Below, piece by piece: positions 7,263 through 17,603 of a stretch of 64,000 bases of DNA (its first letter is position 1; every line of letters begins with the position of its first letter). Source of the stretch: Cypionkella sp. (lineage in GTDB: Bacteria; Pseudomonadota; Alphaproteobacteria; Rhodobacterales; Rhodobacteraceae); NCBI RefSeq assembly GCF_030652235.1, contig NZ_JAUSBA010000032.1:1-64000 (forward strand), given 5' to 3'. Position numbers and translations under genes: made by a program. The notes under the pieces were generated by a model that searched no databases, was not told where the DNA came from, and saw only the letters and a program-made list of their open reading frames with translations.

Positions 7263-8840
7263 GTGAAAATAGGTGCGTTGAGCGAGATTTTTGCGGGCGA
7301 AAACCGGGTGGCGATGACCCCGGATTCAGGCCTGCAACTGATGAAACTGGGGCATGTTTGCGTCATTCAGGCCGGGGCGGGGGCGAAGGCGGGGTTTGCG
7401 GACGCTTTATACGCCAAGGCGGGGGTTGAGGTTCTGGCATCGGCTGCCGAGGTGATTGCGGCGGCGGACGTGCTGGTGAAGGTGCGCGGGCCGGAAGTGG
7501 CCGAGGCGCAGGCTTTGCGCGAGGGTCAGACGCTGATCTCGATGTTCTGGCCTGCGCAGAACCCGGAGTTGTTGGAGATCGTCAAGGCACGCGGTGCGAC
7601 CGTGGTGGCGATGGATATGGTGCCGCGGATCAGCCGCGCCCAGAAGATGGACGCGCTGTCGTCGATGGCGAATATCGCGGGCTATCGCGCGGTGATCGAG
7701 GCCGGGTCGAACTTTGGACGGTTCTTCACGGGCCAAGTGACGGCGGCGGGCAAGGTGCCTCCGGCCAAGGTTTTGGTGGTCGGCGCGGGTGTGGCTGGGC
7801 TGGCGGCGATTGGCACCAGCGTGTCGTTGGGCGCGATTGTACATGCGTTTGACGTGCGACCGGAAGTGGCCGAGCAGATTGAATCGATGGGCGCTTCGTT
7901 TGTCTATCTGGAGTTTGACGCCAGCGAGTTGCCCGATGGGGCCGCGACGGGCGGCTATGCGGCGCCCAGCAGCCCTGCCTTTGCGGCCAAGCAACTGGCG
8001 AAATTCCGCGAGCTTGCGCCAGAGATGGACATTGTGATTACCACCGCGCTCATCCCCGGACGGCCCGCGCCAAAGCTGTGGACCGCCGATATGGTGGCTG
8101 CGATGAAGCCGGGCTCGGTCGTGGTTGACCTTGCCGCCGAGCGCGGCGGCAACTGCGATCTGACGGTGATGGATCAGAAGATCGTGTCCGAGAATGGTGT
8201 CACGATTGTCGGCTATACCGATTTCCCCAGCCGGATGGCGGCACAGGCAAGTACACTTTATTCCAACAATATCAGGCACATGCTGACAGATCTTACACCA
8301 AAGAAAGACGGTGTGATTGATCATAACATGGGCGATGACGTGATCCGAGGCGCGACAGTGGCGAAGGATCACGAGATCACCTTCCCGCCGCCGCCGCCAA
8401 AGATTGCGGCGATTGCGGTGCAAAAGCCGAAAGAGAAGGTCAAGGAATTGACCCATGACGAGAAGCGCGCGGCAGAGACGGCGGCGTTTAAGACGGCGAC
8501 CCGCAATCAAGTTGCGATGCTGGTGATCGGCGGCGGGTTGATCCTGCTGGCGGGGCTTTATGCGCCTGCGGCCTTCATGTCGCATTTTATCGTGTTTGTG
8601 CTGTCGGTTTATGTGGGCGTTCAGGTGATCTGGAACGTCAGCCATTCCTTGCACACGCCGCTGATGGCGATCACCAATGCGATTTCCTCGATCATTATCT
8701 TGGGCGCGCTGATGCAGATAGGCTCGGGCAACTGGTTGGTTGTGATCCTTGGCGCTTTGGCGGTGTTCATGGCGGGGATCAATATTTTCGGTGGCTTTAT
8801 GGTCACAAGGCGCATGCTTGCCATGTTCCAGAAGTCGTAA
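7263..8840 (+). CDS. pntA: NAD(P) transhydrogenase subunit alpha (proton-translocating)
   Basis: A 525-residue subunit of the inner-membrane transhydrogenase, which uses the proton gradient to drive NADPH formation from NADH. Domain I (about residues 1-380) binds NAD(H); the dinucleotide fold is at [20 protein letters not shown], followed by VHAFDVR. A proline/lysine-rich linker comes next, then three to four membrane helices in the last 100 residues (about 425-520). This is the fused alpha form, not the split alpha1/alpha2 form of some alphaproteobacteria. The frame is open far upstream, but conservation begins at [15 protein letters not shown], which points to the GTG at 7263 behind a GGGGG site. 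It is followed 13 bases later by pntB. Confidence 0.95.
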   Translation: MKIGALSEIFAGENRVAMTPDSGLQLMKLGHVCVIQAGAGAKAGFADALYAKAGVEVLASAAEVIAAADVLVKVRGPEVAEAQALREGQTLISMFWPAQNPELLEIVKARGATVVAMDMVPRISRAQKMDALSSMANIAGYRAVIEAGSNFGRFFTGQVTAAGKVPPAKVLVVGAGVAGLAAIGTSVSLGAIVHAFDVRPEVAEQIESMGASFVYLEFDASELPDGAATGGYAAPSSPAFAAKQLAKFRELAPEMDIVITTALIPGRPAPKLWTADMVAAMKPGSVVVDLAAERGGNCDLTVMDQKIVSENGVTIVGYTDFPSRMAAQASTLYSNNIRHMLTDLTPKKDGVIDHNMGDDVIRGATVAKDHEITFPPPPPKIAAIAVQKPKEKVKELTHDEKRAAETAAFKTATRNQVAMLVIGGGLILLAGLYAPAAFMSHFIVFVLSVYVGVQVIWNVSHSLHTPLMAITNAISSIIILGALMQIGSGNWLVVILGALAVFMAGINIFGGFMVTRRMLAMFQKS

Positions 8841-8853
8841 GGGAGCGCACATT

Positions 8854-10287
8854 ATGGAATATGGATTCACCACGGCGGCCTATGTGGTCGCAGCCGTTTT
8901 GTTCATTCAGTCCTTGGGTGGGCTTTCGGGGCAGGAAAGTGCCAAGCGCGCGGTTTGGTATGGCATCGTCGGCATGGCGCTGGCGGTGGCGGCGACTTTG
9001 TACGGGCCGGGGGCAAGTAACTGGTTGATCTCATTGGTTATGATTTCCGCAGGTGGTGCGATTGGCTGGGTTGTCGCACAGCGCGTGCAGATGACCGAGA
9101 TGCCGCAGCTGGTGGCGGCGATGCACTCGTTGGTTGGTTTGGCGGCAGTGTTCATCGGCTATAACACGCATATTGAGATGGTGCGGGTTGTGGGCATGGA
9201 CGAGGCTGCGCGGGCGGCCTTGAACGGCTTTGCGGCGGTGATTGCGCATAAATCTGGGGTCGAAGTGTCGATCCTGCGGGTGGAAACCTTCCTCGGCGTG
9301 TTCATCGGGGCGGTGACGTTTACCGGCTCGGTGGTGGCCTTTGGCAAGCTGGCGGGCAAGGTGGATGGCAAGGCGAAAAAGCTGCCGGGCGGGCATCTGC
9401 TGAACGCGACGGCGGCGCTTGTGTCGCTGGTGCTGCTGGTGGCCTATCTGCAAACCGGATCGACCTTTGCGCTGCTGGGCATGACCGTGGCCGCGTTGTT
9501 CATCGGCTATCATCTGATCATGGGGATCGGCGGGGCGGATATGCCGGTCGTGGTGTCGATGCTGAACAGCTATTCCGGCTGGGCTGCTGCGGCGATTGGT
9601 TTTTCGCTGTCGAACGATTTGCTGATTGTTGTCGGGGCTTTGGTGGGGTCTTCGGGCGCGATCCTAAGTTACATCATGTGTAAGGCGATGAACCGTTCGT
9701 TCATTTCGGTGATCTTGGGCGGCTTTGGCGGCACCACGGGCCCGGCGATGGAAGTCACCGGCGAGCAGGTGGCGATTGATGCCGAAGGGGTTGCGGCGGC
9801 TTTGAACGATGCCGACAGCATCATCATCATTCCGGGCTATGGCATGGCGGTGGCGCAGGCGCAGCAATCGGTGTCGGAACTTACGCGGAAATTGCGGGCG
9901 GCGGGTAAGACCGTGCGTTTTGCGATCCATCCTGTAGCCGGGCGTTTGCCGGGGCATATGAACGTGCTTTTGGCAGAGGCGAAGGTGCCTTACGATATCG
10001 TCATGGAAATGGATGAGATCAACGACGACTTCCCGACGACGGATGTGGCAATCGTGATCGGCTCGAACGACATCGTCAATCCGGCGGCGCAGGAAGATCC
10101 GAATTCGCCCATCGCGGGGATGCCGGTGCTGGAATGCTGGAAGGCCAAGCAAGTGTTTGTCAGCAAGCGCGGGCAGGGGACGGGGTATTCTGGAATTGAA
10201 AACCCGTTGTTTTACAAAGAAAATACCCGGATGTTCTATGGTGATGCGAAGAAATCTCTGGACGCGTTGTTGCCGATGATCGACTGA
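8854..10287 (+). CDS. pntB: NAD(P) transhydrogenase subunit beta
   Basis: A 477-residue partner of PntA. About residues 1-260 form a bundle of eight or nine membrane helices (domain II, proton path). The C-terminal 190 residues are the NADP(H)-binding domain III, visible from [16 protein letters not shown] through [18 protein letters not shown] to the end. The ATG at 8854 is preceded by AAGGGAG, and the gene sits in one operon with pntA. A strong intrinsic terminator follows, so pntAB is a closed two-gene unit. Confidence 0.96.
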   Translation: MEYGFTTAAYVVAAVLFIQSLGGLSGQESAKRAVWYGIVGMALAVAATLYGPGASNWLISLVMISAGGAIGWVVAQRVQMTEMPQLVAAMHSLVGLAAVFIGYNTHIEMVRVVGMDEAARAALNGFAAVIAHKSGVEVSILRVETFLGVFIGAVTFTGSVVAFGKLAGKVDGKAKKLPGGHLLNATAALVSLVLLVAYLQTGSTFALLGMTVAALFIGYHLIMGIGGADMPVVVSMLNSYSGWAAAAIGFSLSNDLLIVVGALVGSSGAILSYIMCKAMNRSFISVILGGFGGTTGPAMEVTGEQVAIDAEGVAAALNDADSIIIIPGYGMAVAQAQQSVSELTRKLRAAGKTVRFAIHPVAGRLPGHMNVLLAEAKVPYDIVMEMDEINDDFPTTDVAIVIGSNDIVNPAAQEDPNSPIAGMPVLECWKAKQVFVSKRGQGTGYSGIENPLFYKENTRMFYGDAKKSLDALLPMID

Positions 10288-10323
10288 GCAAAGCTGCGCG
10301 CAAGCACGCAGCCAACCCATGCC

Positions 10324-10354
10324 CCCCCGGCCTTTGTGCCGGGGGTTTGTTTTT
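10324..10354 (+). terminator. Intrinsic terminator of pntAB
   Basis: Stem CCCCCGGC (10324-10331) with GCCGGGGG (10338-10345), then TTTGTTTTT. It stands about 35 bases after the pntB stop. Confidence 0.92.
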
Positions 10355-10454
10355 GTGCAACAGCGTGGGTGCATACCCGGGTATTCTGCGAAAATGCTGG
10401 CCCTTGTGGCACGGACGCGCCCAAGTGGGTCATTGCTTCTGACGTAAGGTTTGA

Positions 10455-11732
10455 ATGATGACCACCGACCACCCCCTCCGCTATGCTCTCGTCAACGAGC
10501 TGCACGCGCGGCCCTTCCCCGCGCTGAGTGCACCCTGCGTGGCGGCGTATATCGCAATCAAGGAACCGGTGGAGGCGCAAAACCGGGATCGCGAGGCGGA
10601 TCGCGCGCATTTACTGGCGCTGCTGGACCGCAATGGATCGTCGCATCCGCAGCCCGATGCGACGCATTTCTCGGGGTCTTTGGGGCGGGCGGACGTGAAA
10701 TGGGAAAGCCATACCGAGTTCGTCACCTATTCGGCCTTCACTCCGGTTTTGTCGGCGCGGGCGTTTGACCCTGCCGAGATGGAGGTTTTCCCCGAGGATT
10801 GGGTTGAGGCTGCGCCGGGCAAGCGCGTGGCTGCGGTGCTGATCCGGGTCGAGGTGATGGAAGATGAGCCCGCGATGCTGGAAAAGCTGGAGGCATGGTT
10901 TGTGCCCGAAAGCCTTGCGGTGGCGCGGGTGGTCGATGGTGCGGCGCTGATTGCTGGGGATTTCAGAATTGATCCGGCAGGCAATATGCGGTTCGCGGTG
11001 TTCGTGCAGCCCGACACCGGCGCACGCCGTATTGGCCGGATTGTGCAGCGTTTGTGCGAGGTGGAAACTTACCGCGCCATGTCGATGCTGGGGCTGATGC
11101 GGGCGCGCGGGCTGACCGGGCGGTTGAACGCGCTGGACCCACGGCTGTCGGCTTTGGTGTCGGGCTTGGACGGCGTGTCGCGGCCCGCCGAGGCGGCGTT
11201 GCATGAATTGCTGGCGATTTCGGCGGAACTTGAGTCTCTGGCGGTGCAGCACAGCTTCCGGTTTGGCGCGACCGGGGCCTATGAGGCGATTGTGAACCAG
11301 CGGATTGAGGCTTTGCGTGAGGAGCGCGTTCAGGGGCGGCAGACCTTTGGCGAGTTCATGATGCGGCGCTATGATCCGGCGATGCGGACGGTGAAATCCG
11401 CCGAGGCACGGCTGGGCTCGATGGCGGAACGGGCGCAACGCGCGGCGGAACTGCTGCGCACGCGGGTGGATGTAGAACGATCAGCGCAGAACCAGAAGCT
11501 GCTGGAAAGCATGGACCGCCGCGCCGATCTGGCGCTGCGCCTACAGCACACCGTTGAGGGATTGAGCGTTGTGGCGATCAGCTATTATGCGGTGACTTTG
11601 GCGGGCTATGTTGCCTATCCGCTGATCGAGGAGCTTGGAATTTCCAAGGGCGTGGCGATGGCGGTGCTGACACCGGTGGTGGTGTTGGGCGTGTGGTGGG
11701 CGCTGCGGCGGATCAAGGCCCGAATGCAGTAA
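10455..11732 (+). CDS. DUF3422 family membrane protein
   Basis: A 425-residue protein of unknown function, recognised by its N-terminus (HPLRYALVNELHARPFP), which is the DUF3422 signature. A soluble domain occupies about residues 1-360 and includes a helical, coiled-coil-like stretch (about 265-370) rich in Arg, Glu and Ala. Two membrane helices near the C-terminus (about 375-420) anchor it, with most of the mass probably in the cytoplasm. Two ATG codons stand in tandem at 10455 and 10458. Its last 20 bases overlap the 3' end of the convergent asparaginase gene. Confidence 0.88.
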   Translation: MMTTDHPLRYALVNELHARPFPALSAPCVAAYIAIKEPVEAQNRDREADRAHLLALLDRNGSSHPQPDATHFSGSLGRADVKWESHTEFVTYSAFTPVLSARAFDPAEMEVFPEDWVEAAPGKRVAAVLIRVEVMEDEPAMLEKLEAWFVPESLAVARVVDGAALIAGDFRIDPAGNMRFAVFVQPDTGARRIGRIVQRLCEVETYRAMSMLGLMRARGLTGRLNALDPRLSALVSGLDGVSRPAEAALHELLAISAELESLAVQHSFRFGATGAYEAIVNQRIEALREERVQGRQTFGEFMMRRYDPAMRTVKSAEARLGSMAERAQRAAELLRTRVDVERSAQNQKLLESMDRRADLALRLQHTVEGLSVVAISYYAVTLAGYVAYPLIEELGISKGVAMAVLTPVVVLGVWWALRRIKARMQ

Positions 11733-12651
11733 ATTCGCCGCAAAGATTGCGATTCAGGGCGGCTTGGCGCTGGGGTTCGGGCAGGCTGAGCACATGCGCA
11801 AGTTTGGTGTAGGCTGCCTCGGGGGTCATATCGTGGCCGTCAATCACACCCGCCTCCAGCAGCAAATTGCCCGCCGCGTAGGTGCCCAAAGCGATGCCGC
11901 CCTTGGGCGATTGGCTGATGGCGATGATTGGGGTTTGGCGAGTTTGTGCCGCCAGAAGGCCCGCACGCAAGGCGGGGGTTTCTGGTAGGGTGCCTGCGCC
12001 GAACACCCGCAGAACGATGGCATCAAGGGTGGTGAGGGCATGGGCGAGGCAGGCTTCCGACTGGCCGGGGGCCATGCTGAGGATGCCGATCTCGCAGGGT
12101 TGGTAGCAGGTAAAGCTGGGGGTCTTGCCCGGTTGCAGCGGCGGTTTGGCGCTGCGGCTGGCGGTGAAGGCATCCAGTGCAGAACTGTGGGCTTTGCGCA
12201 CCCGCGCGCCATGCAGCAGTTGGCCTGCGAATTGCACCCAGATGCCGGGCGGGGCGGTTTCGGCGGCTTGCAGCGCGTCGGACAGGTTCTGCAAGCCGTC
12301 CGATTTCTCCACCGTCAAGGGCCGCATCGCGCCTGTCAGGATCACCGGGCGCTTCAGACCTGCCAGCGCAAAGCACAGAGCGCTGGCGGTGAAGGCCAGC
12401 GTGTCGGTGCCATGGGTGACGATGAAGCCGTTGTAATCGCTGTGATTGTCCACGATGGCTTGTGCGATGCGGTTCCAATCGGCGGGGGTGGCTTGTGCAC
12501 TATCGATCAACGGCAGCAGGGGCAGCAGGGTGACATCTGCCACGCGCAGATCGGCCAATGCAGCCTCGATGACACCCTCAGCGGGGGCAAAGCCTTCGGG
12601 CGTCGCCCCCATCCCAATGGTGCCGCCGGTGTGTATCAACAGTGACTTCAT
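11713..12651 (-). CDS. L-asparaginase family amidohydrolase
   Basis: A 312-residue asparaginase/glutaminase-type enzyme. The catalytic threonines are T11 in HTGGTIGMG and T82 with D83 in VTHGTDTLAFTASAL; GAMRPLTVEKSDG is also conserved. There is no signal peptide, so it should act in the cytoplasm, releasing ammonia from asparagine or an asparagine-like amide. It begins six bases after the stop of the permease gene upstream on the same strand, so it is the last gene of a peptide ABC-transporter operon. That suggests the imported compound contains or yields asparagine; this is inference from position. Confidence 0.9.
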   Translation of the reverse strand: MKSLLIHTGGTIGMGATPEGFAPAEGVIEAALADLRVADVTLLPLLPLIDSAQATPADWNRIAQAIVDNHSDYNGFIVTHGTDTLAFTASALCFALAGLKRPVILTGAMRPLTVEKSDGLQNLSDALQAAETAPPGIWVQFAGQLLHGARVRKAHSSALDAFTASRSAKPPLQPGKTPSFTCYQPCEIGILSMAPGQSEACLAHALTTLDAIVLRVFGAGTLPETPALRAGLLAAQTRQTPIIAISQSPKGGIALGTYAAGNLLLEAGVIDGHDMTPEAAYTKLAHVLSLPEPQRQAALNRNLCGEFTAFGP

Positions 12652-12657
12652 TTCAGA

Positions 12658-13569
12658 TCAGCGCCCCCGGATGCGCGGGTCCAAAGCGTCGCGCAATCCG
12701 TCTCCGATGTAGTTGACCGACAGCACCGTCAATGAAATCGCAAGGCCGGGCCAGATCACCCGCTCGGGGTAGACCTGCATGTAGGACAGGCCGTCAAACA
12801 GCAACCGACCCCATGTCGGGAAATCGGGCGGAAAGCCAAGGCCAAGGAACGACAGCACAGATTCGGTGATGATCGCCTCGGCAATCCCCAAGGTGGCGGC
12901 GACCATGACGGGCGAGACGACGTTCGGCAGGATGTGCCGGGTGATGATGCGGCGCGAGGCCGAACCAATCGACCGGGCGGCCAGCACATATTCGCGTTCC
13001 TTCAGCGCCAGCACTTCGCCGCGCACAATGCGGGCGGCTTGCATCCAAGAGGTGATGCCGATGGCAAACACGATCAGGGTAAACGCGCCAAGTTCCGGCC
13101 CCAAGATGCTGGCCGCGCGGTCGCGGAACAGCATCATAATGACCAGCAATAGCGGCACCAAGGGCAGGGCCAGAAACATATCGGTCAGCCGCATCAGCGG
13201 GCCGTCAAGGCGGCGGTAATAGCCCGCCAGCACCCCGATCAAGGTGCCGAAAATAATGGCGATCATCATGGCGACGAAACCCACGGCAAGGCTGACTTTG
13301 CCCGCAGCAATCATCCGTTGCAGCATGTCGCGGCCCAACTGATCGGTGCCCAGCGGGAAGCGCAGGCTGGGGCCCTTGTTCTTTGATTTCAGCGCCTCAA
13401 CCACCGTCAGCTTTTCGGGGTGCCACAGGTAGGGGCCAATCACCACGGCGATAATCAGCAGCGACAGCACGACAAGGCCAAACACCGCGCCCTTATGGCT
13501 GCGGAATTGGTGCCAGATCGCGCGCAGCGCGCTTTCAGGTTTTGGGATGGCGGTGATCACCTCAATCAT
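12658..13569 (-). CDS. ABC transporter permease, peptide type (DppC/OppC-like), system 1
   Basis: A 303-residue inner-membrane permease with an N-terminal helix (about residues 27-50), a periplasmic loop, and a BPD_transp_1 domain of five helices. The ATPase-contact segment is visible as ARSIGSASRRIITRHILPN. The frame is longer upstream, but the ATG at 13569 overlaps the end of the preceding permease gene by eight bases (ATGATTGA), a normal coupled start. It forms the translocation channel together with the DppB-like partner. Confidence 0.9.
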   Translation of the reverse strand: MIEVITAIPKPESALRAIWHQFRSHKGAVFGLVVLSLLIIAVVIGPYLWHPEKLTVVEALKSKNKGPSLRFPLGTDQLGRDMLQRMIAAGKVSLAVGFVAMMIAIIFGTLIGVLAGYYRRLDGPLMRLTDMFLALPLVPLLLVIMMLFRDRAASILGPELGAFTLIVFAIGITSWMQAARIVRGEVLALKEREYVLAARSIGSASRRIITRHILPNVVSPVMVAATLGIAEAIITESVLSFLGLGFPPDFPTWGRLLFDGLSYMQVYPERVIWPGLAISLTVLSVNYIGDGLRDALDPRIRGR

Positions 13570-14569
13570 AGCGGATCCTTGGGTCGAGCAAGCCGTAAAG
13601 CACATCGGCAATCAGGTTGAAGCTGACGATCAGCACAGCAAAAATGAAGGCGAGGGTCTGCACCATCGGCAAATCGCTGGCATGGATCGCGCCGATCAGC
13701 GCAGCGCCGATGCCGTTCACGCCGAACAGGTTTTCGGTGATGATAGCGCCCCCGAAGATCGACGGGATGCCCAGCGCGATCACCGTGACCACTGGGATCA
13801 TCGAGTTGCGCAGCACATGTTTCAGCACCACCACACGCTCGGTCAGGCCTTTGGCGCGGGCGGTGCGGACATAATCCATCCCCATATTGTCAAGCATGGA
13901 GGACCGCATATAGCGGCTGATCACAGCGGCATTGGCAAGGCCCAAGGTCATCACCGGCATCGCCATTTGCTGGAGTTGTTTGACGAAAGACGGCCAGTCT
14001 GTGACGCTTAGGTTGGTGTCATACTTGGTCGGAAACCAGCCAAGCGTGACGGCGAAGATGATGATGATCAGGGTGCCGGAAAAGAACGTCGGCACTGAAA
14101 AGCCGATCATGGCGAACAGCGTGCCCAACTGATCAAACAGCGAATATTGCCGGTAAGCCGAGTAGATGCCGATTGGCAAAGCGATCATCACGCCAACAAG
14201 GTAAGCGGTGCCGATCACCGTCAGGGTCTGCGGGATGCGCTGACCGATGATGGTGAACACCGGGGCGCGCGATTGCCAAGACAAGATGCGCTGCTCACCG
14301 CCCGCCCAGTTTGTGCCGAACCAACCGTCGAACAGAGTGGCGGGTTCGACCCAAAAAAACTGCCGCAGCCACAGCACATAGCGCACGAACACCGGTTGAT
14401 CAGCGCCCAAAGCCTCCATCATTTTGCGACGCACGTCGGGCGGGACGGTCAGCGGGATTTCCGACATCGGCGAGCCGGGGGCGAGATCGACCAGCAAAAA
14501 GATCACCAAAGAGATGACCAGAAGCGTCGGGATGGCCAGTAATAACCTGCGGAGCGTGAAGGTGAGCAT
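13562..14569 (-). CDS. ABC transporter permease, peptide type (DppB/OppB-like), system 1
   Basis: A 335-residue inner-membrane permease. It starts with the DppB-type first helix (LRRLLLAIPTLLVISLVIFLL). The C-terminal half has the permease domain with the ATPase-contact loop YVRTARAKGLTERVVVLKHVLRNS. It is coupled to the DppC-like gene by an eight-base overlap. It lies 204 bases after the binding-protein gene, with a hairpin between the two. Confidence 0.92.
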   Translation of the reverse strand: MLTFTLRRLLLAIPTLLVISLVIFLLVDLAPGSPMSEIPLTVPPDVRRKMMEALGADQPVFVRYVLWLRQFFWVEPATLFDGWFGTNWAGGEQRILSWQSRAPVFTIIGQRIPQTLTVIGTAYLVGVMIALPIGIYSAYRQYSLFDQLGTLFAMIGFSVPTFFSGTLIIIIFAVTLGWFPTKYDTNLSVTDWPSFVKQLQQMAMPVMTLGLANAAVISRYMRSSMLDNMGMDYVRTARAKGLTERVVVLKHVLRNSMIPVVTVIALGIPSIFGGAIITENLFGVNGIGAALIGAIHASDLPMVQTLAFIFAVLIVSFNLIADVLYGLLDPRIRYD

Positions 14570-14740
14570 ACGCGGCGACGCCTTTGGTCAGATCTTGGGG
14601 GAGGGGTGAGGGTGGAGCAGAGGGTGTAGGGGGAAGGCGCTTGCATAGAGGAAAGTGCTGAAGCTGGTGGAGCGAGCGGGTCGAGGAGAGGTGGTAAGGC
14701 CATCGAGAATACAGCCGGGTTCGCAGCAACTGCAAAGGGT

Positions 14741-14765
14741 GGCGGGGCCCATCACGGGCCCCGCC
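14741..14765 (-). promoter_or_regulatory. GC-rich hairpin directly after the binding-protein gene, system 1
   Basis: GGCGGGGCCC (14741-14750) pairs perfectly with GGGCCCCGCC (14756-14765), loop ATCAC. It begins eight bases after the stop codon of the binding-protein gene and has no T-run. Such hairpins after periplasmic-protein genes commonly protect the upstream mRNA from 3' decay or partly stop transcription, so that binding protein is made in excess of permeases. Confidence 0.7.
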
Positions 14766-14773
14766 AAAAGCAT

Positions 14774-16474
14774 TTACTTCACGCGGAACCAATCAGCCAC
14801 GTTCCACATTTCCGAATCCCAAGCGTTGATTTTCACGCCGCCAAGGGTGTTGGAATGGGCCGACAACGTGCCGCGGTGTACCAACGGGATCACGGTCATG
14901 GAGTCTTTCGTCACCATATCATTGAGTTCCTTGGCAATTTTCTGACGCTCGGCCACATCAACCGTGGTGGTCAGAACCTTGACCTTGGCATCATAGGCCG
15001 GGTCGCAGAAGCGGTTCATGTTCTCACCCTGCCATTGGTTCTCAGGCGAAGGCGCGTTCACGCACTGGTATTGCGACAGATACGTCTCAGGATCAGTGCC
15101 GTCCGAGTTGTTGGCATACATCTCAACATCGGCATAGAACTTCTGGAACGTATCGGGCGAGCCCGCATCGCCGCCGAAGAACACCGACGGGTCGATGGCT
15201 TTCAACTCAACATCCACGCCCAGCTCGGTCCACCAATCCTTGATCAAGGCTTGGAAATCCTGACGGATCGGGTTGACGGTAGATTGATAAAGAACGTGCA
15301 GCTTCTTGCCGTCTTTTTCGCGGATGCCATCGGCACCGGGAACCCAGCCTGCTTCATCCAGCAGCTTTTTCGCGCCTTCCATATCCTGCGCGATGCAGCC
15401 GGTGTTGTCGGAAGCCCAAGCGTCCGGCGCGGGCACCACGTTGCAGGTCGGCTTGCCGCCTGCGCCATAGCCCACGTCCGACAGGATTTGACGGTCGATG
15501 GCCTTTGACAGAGCGGTGCGGACCTTGATATCCGACAGGAACGGATGCGGATGCTTTGCGGTCGAACGCTCGCCCTCCGGCAGCGCCGGATCGGGGTCGG
15601 TCATGTTCATCTCGATGCGTTCCACCAGCGTGCCGAACGCCACCACGAACTCACCCTTGCCAGCGGCGGTCATCGAGGCTTGGCTGTCGGGCGGAATTTG
15701 GGTGTTCCAGGCGTAGTCGAATTCGCCGGTTTCCATCACGGCGCGGGCCGAGCCTTCGGCATCGCCGCCGCCTTTGATCACGGCGGAAGCAAAAGCGGGC
15801 TTGGCCGGGTCACGGTATTGGTCGTTCATCGCCAAGGTCACGGTGTCATTGACGGTAAAGCCAGTGACTTTGAACGGGCCAGTGCCGATCGGCATGTTGT
15901 TCGGATCGGTACAGGTCGGTGCCGCCGCCCCTTGGCAGGCCGCGAATTGCGCCTTTTGCAGGATCGGCGACAGCGCGCCGACGAAAGCGGTGTAGGGGTT
16001 TGGTTTCGGTCCGGTGAAGGTGACTTTCACGGTCGAGGCATCGACAGCCTCAACCTTTGCCACGCCGTCAAATTTCGACAACTGCGCGCAGCCGCCTGCT
16101 GGGTCCATGCAATACGCCGCCGTGAACACCGCGTCATCGGCGGTGACGGGCGAGCCATCCGACCATTTCAGATCGGGCAGCAGTTTCCAAGTGATGCTGG
16201 TCAGATCGGCCGAGATGCCGCCGTTTTCCAGCGTTGGGATTTCGGTGACCAGTTTCGGGATGATAACGCCATCGGCGTCAAAGCCTGCCAGCGGCTCCAA
16301 CACCAGCGACGCCGCATAGACGTCCTTGGTGCCCGACGACAGGAACGGGTTCATGATCGAGACGGCCTGCGGGAAGGTGAACTTCACCTCGCCATCAGTG
16401 CCACGATCTGCGAAGGCAGCAGGCGCGAACGACAGCGCGCAGGCCGCCCCGAGAAGGGCTGTTTTCAGCTTCAT
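14774..16474 (-). CDS. Peptide-type ABC transporter substrate-binding protein (family 5), system 1
   Basis: A 566-residue periplasmic protein of the DppA/OppA class (SBP_bac_5). The Sec signal peptide MKLKTALLGAACALSFAPAA is followed by a likely cut at AFA-DRG. The family-5 pattern NPFLSSGTKDVYAASLVLEPL occurs early and WKLLPDLKWSDGSPVTADDAVF after it. Several cysteines in the mature part (for example AYCMDPAGGC and CQGAAAPTC) could form periplasmic disulfides. The ATG overlaps the stop of the upstream ATPase gene (ATGA) and has its own GGAGAG site. The substrate is not readable; the operon partner asparaginase hints at amide-containing peptides. Confidence 0.92.
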   Translation of the reverse strand: MKLKTALLGAACALSFAPAAFADRGTDGEVKFTFPQAVSIMNPFLSSGTKDVYAASLVLEPLAGFDADGVIIPKLVTEIPTLENGGISADLTSITWKLLPDLKWSDGSPVTADDAVFTAAYCMDPAGGCAQLSKFDGVAKVEAVDASTVKVTFTGPKPNPYTAFVGALSPILQKAQFAACQGAAAPTCTDPNNMPIGTGPFKVTGFTVNDTVTLAMNDQYRDPAKPAFASAVIKGGGDAEGSARAVMETGEFDYAWNTQIPPDSQASMTAAGKGEFVVAFGTLVERIEMNMTDPDPALPEGERSTAKHPHPFLSDIKVRTALSKAIDRQILSDVGYGAGGKPTCNVVPAPDAWASDNTGCIAQDMEGAKKLLDEAGWVPGADGIREKDGKKLHVLYQSTVNPIRQDFQALIKDWWTELGVDVELKAIDPSVFFGGDAGSPDTFQKFYADVEMYANNSDGTDPETYLSQYQCVNAPSPENQWQGENMNRFCDPAYDAKVKVLTTTVDVAERQKIAKELNDMVTKDSMTVIPLVHRGTLSAHSNTLGGVKINAWDSEMWNVADWFRVK

Positions 16475-17517
16475 TGATACTCTCCTTGTTGATTGTGCTC
16501 TTTGGCCTCAGATGTCCCGGTTGATCCGGTTTGGGGGGCGTAAAGGAAGCAGGCGACATGGCGGCCCGGCTCAACCTCTTGCAATTCGGGTTTCTCGACG
16601 TGGCAGCGTGCGAAGGCTTTCGGGCAACGGGTGGAGAAGTTGCAGCCCTTTGGCGGCCTTGCGGGTGAGGGCACATCGCCTTTGAGGATAATGCGCGGGC
16701 GGCGGGCCAGCGACGGGTCTGGTTCATTCACCGCCGACAGCAAAGCCTCGGCATAGGGGTGCAGCGGCTTGGCAAACAAATCATCGCGCGGCGACAGTTC
16801 GGCAATCCGGCCCAGATACATCACCGCCACGCGGTCGGCGATATGGCGCACCATGGAAAGGTCGTGGCTGATGAACAGATAGGTCAGGCCCAGCTTTTCT
16901 TGCAGGTCTTCCAGCAGGTTGACCACCTGCGCTTGGATCGACACATCCAAAGCCGCAATCGGCTCGTCACAGACGATGAACTTCGGGTTCAAGGCCAAAG
17001 CCCGCGCGATACCGATGCGCTGGCGCTGGCCGCCGGAAAATTCATGCGGGAAACGGTTGGCAAAGCGGCGGTTCAGACCAACGGCATCCATCAACTCATA
17101 GACCCGTTCAAGACGGCGGTCGGCGTTCCACTTGGTATGCTCGACCAGCGGTTCAGAGATAATATCCGCCAAAGTCATTCGGGGATTCAGACTGGCCTGC
17201 GGGTCTTGAAACACCATCTGCATCGTCGGGCGTTTGCGGCGCAAAGCTTCCGGCGTAAGCTTGGCAATATCCTCACCCTCAATCACCACAGCGCCTGCGG
17301 TCGGCTCGTACAGCCGTAACAGCGCCCTGCCCACGGTGGATTTGCCGCAGCCAGATTCGCCCACCAGCCCAAGGGTTTCCCCGGCTTGAATGTTAAACGA
17401 CACCCCATCCACCGCTTTCACATTGCCGGTATGGCGGCGCAGGATGCCGGAATAGATCGGGAAATACATCTTCAGCCCGTCAACCTGAACCAAGGGTGTG
17501 GTGGCGGCATCAAACAT
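16471..17517 (-). CDS. Peptide-type ABC transporter ATP-binding protein (DppF/OppF-like), system 1
   Basis: A 348-residue ATPase. It shows Walker A GESGCGKS, signature SGGQRQRIGIA, Walker B FIVCDEPIAALD, and the C-terminal oligopeptide domain with a cysteine cluster (CNFSTRCPKAFARCHVEKPE), which in related ATPases holds an iron-sulfur centre. The ATG at 17517 is chosen because GGGAGG stands right before it. The upstream ATG at 17541 lacks such a site. It pairs with the DppD-like ATPase to power the two permeases. Confidence 0.92.
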   Translation of the reverse strand: MFDAATTPLVQVDGLKMYFPIYSGILRRHTGNVKAVDGVSFNIQAGETLGLVGESGCGKSTVGRALLRLYEPTAGAVVIEGEDIAKLTPEALRRKRPTMQMVFQDPQASLNPRMTLADIISEPLVEHTKWNADRRLERVYELMDAVGLNRRFANRFPHEFSGGQRQRIGIARALALNPKFIVCDEPIAALDVSIQAQVVNLLEDLQEKLGLTYLFISHDLSMVRHIADRVAVMYLGRIAELSPRDDLFAKPLHPYAEALLSAVNEPDPSLARRPRIILKGDVPSPARPPKGCNFSTRCPKAFARCHVEKPELQEVEPGRHVACFLYAPQTGSTGTSEAKEHNQQGEYQ

Positions 17518-17603
17518 GGCTGGCCTCCCCAAGTGCGGCACGGTGCGGCCTTGCGGGCGCTGCTTGCCGCGATGACGCCTTCAAGGGCGGAAGAGCGGCG
17601 TGA

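Noticed and set aside
7407..8873. 488-codon open frame antisense to pntA
   Set aside because: It is a GC-rich third-position shadow of pntA, with His/Arg-rich composition and no recognisable domain.
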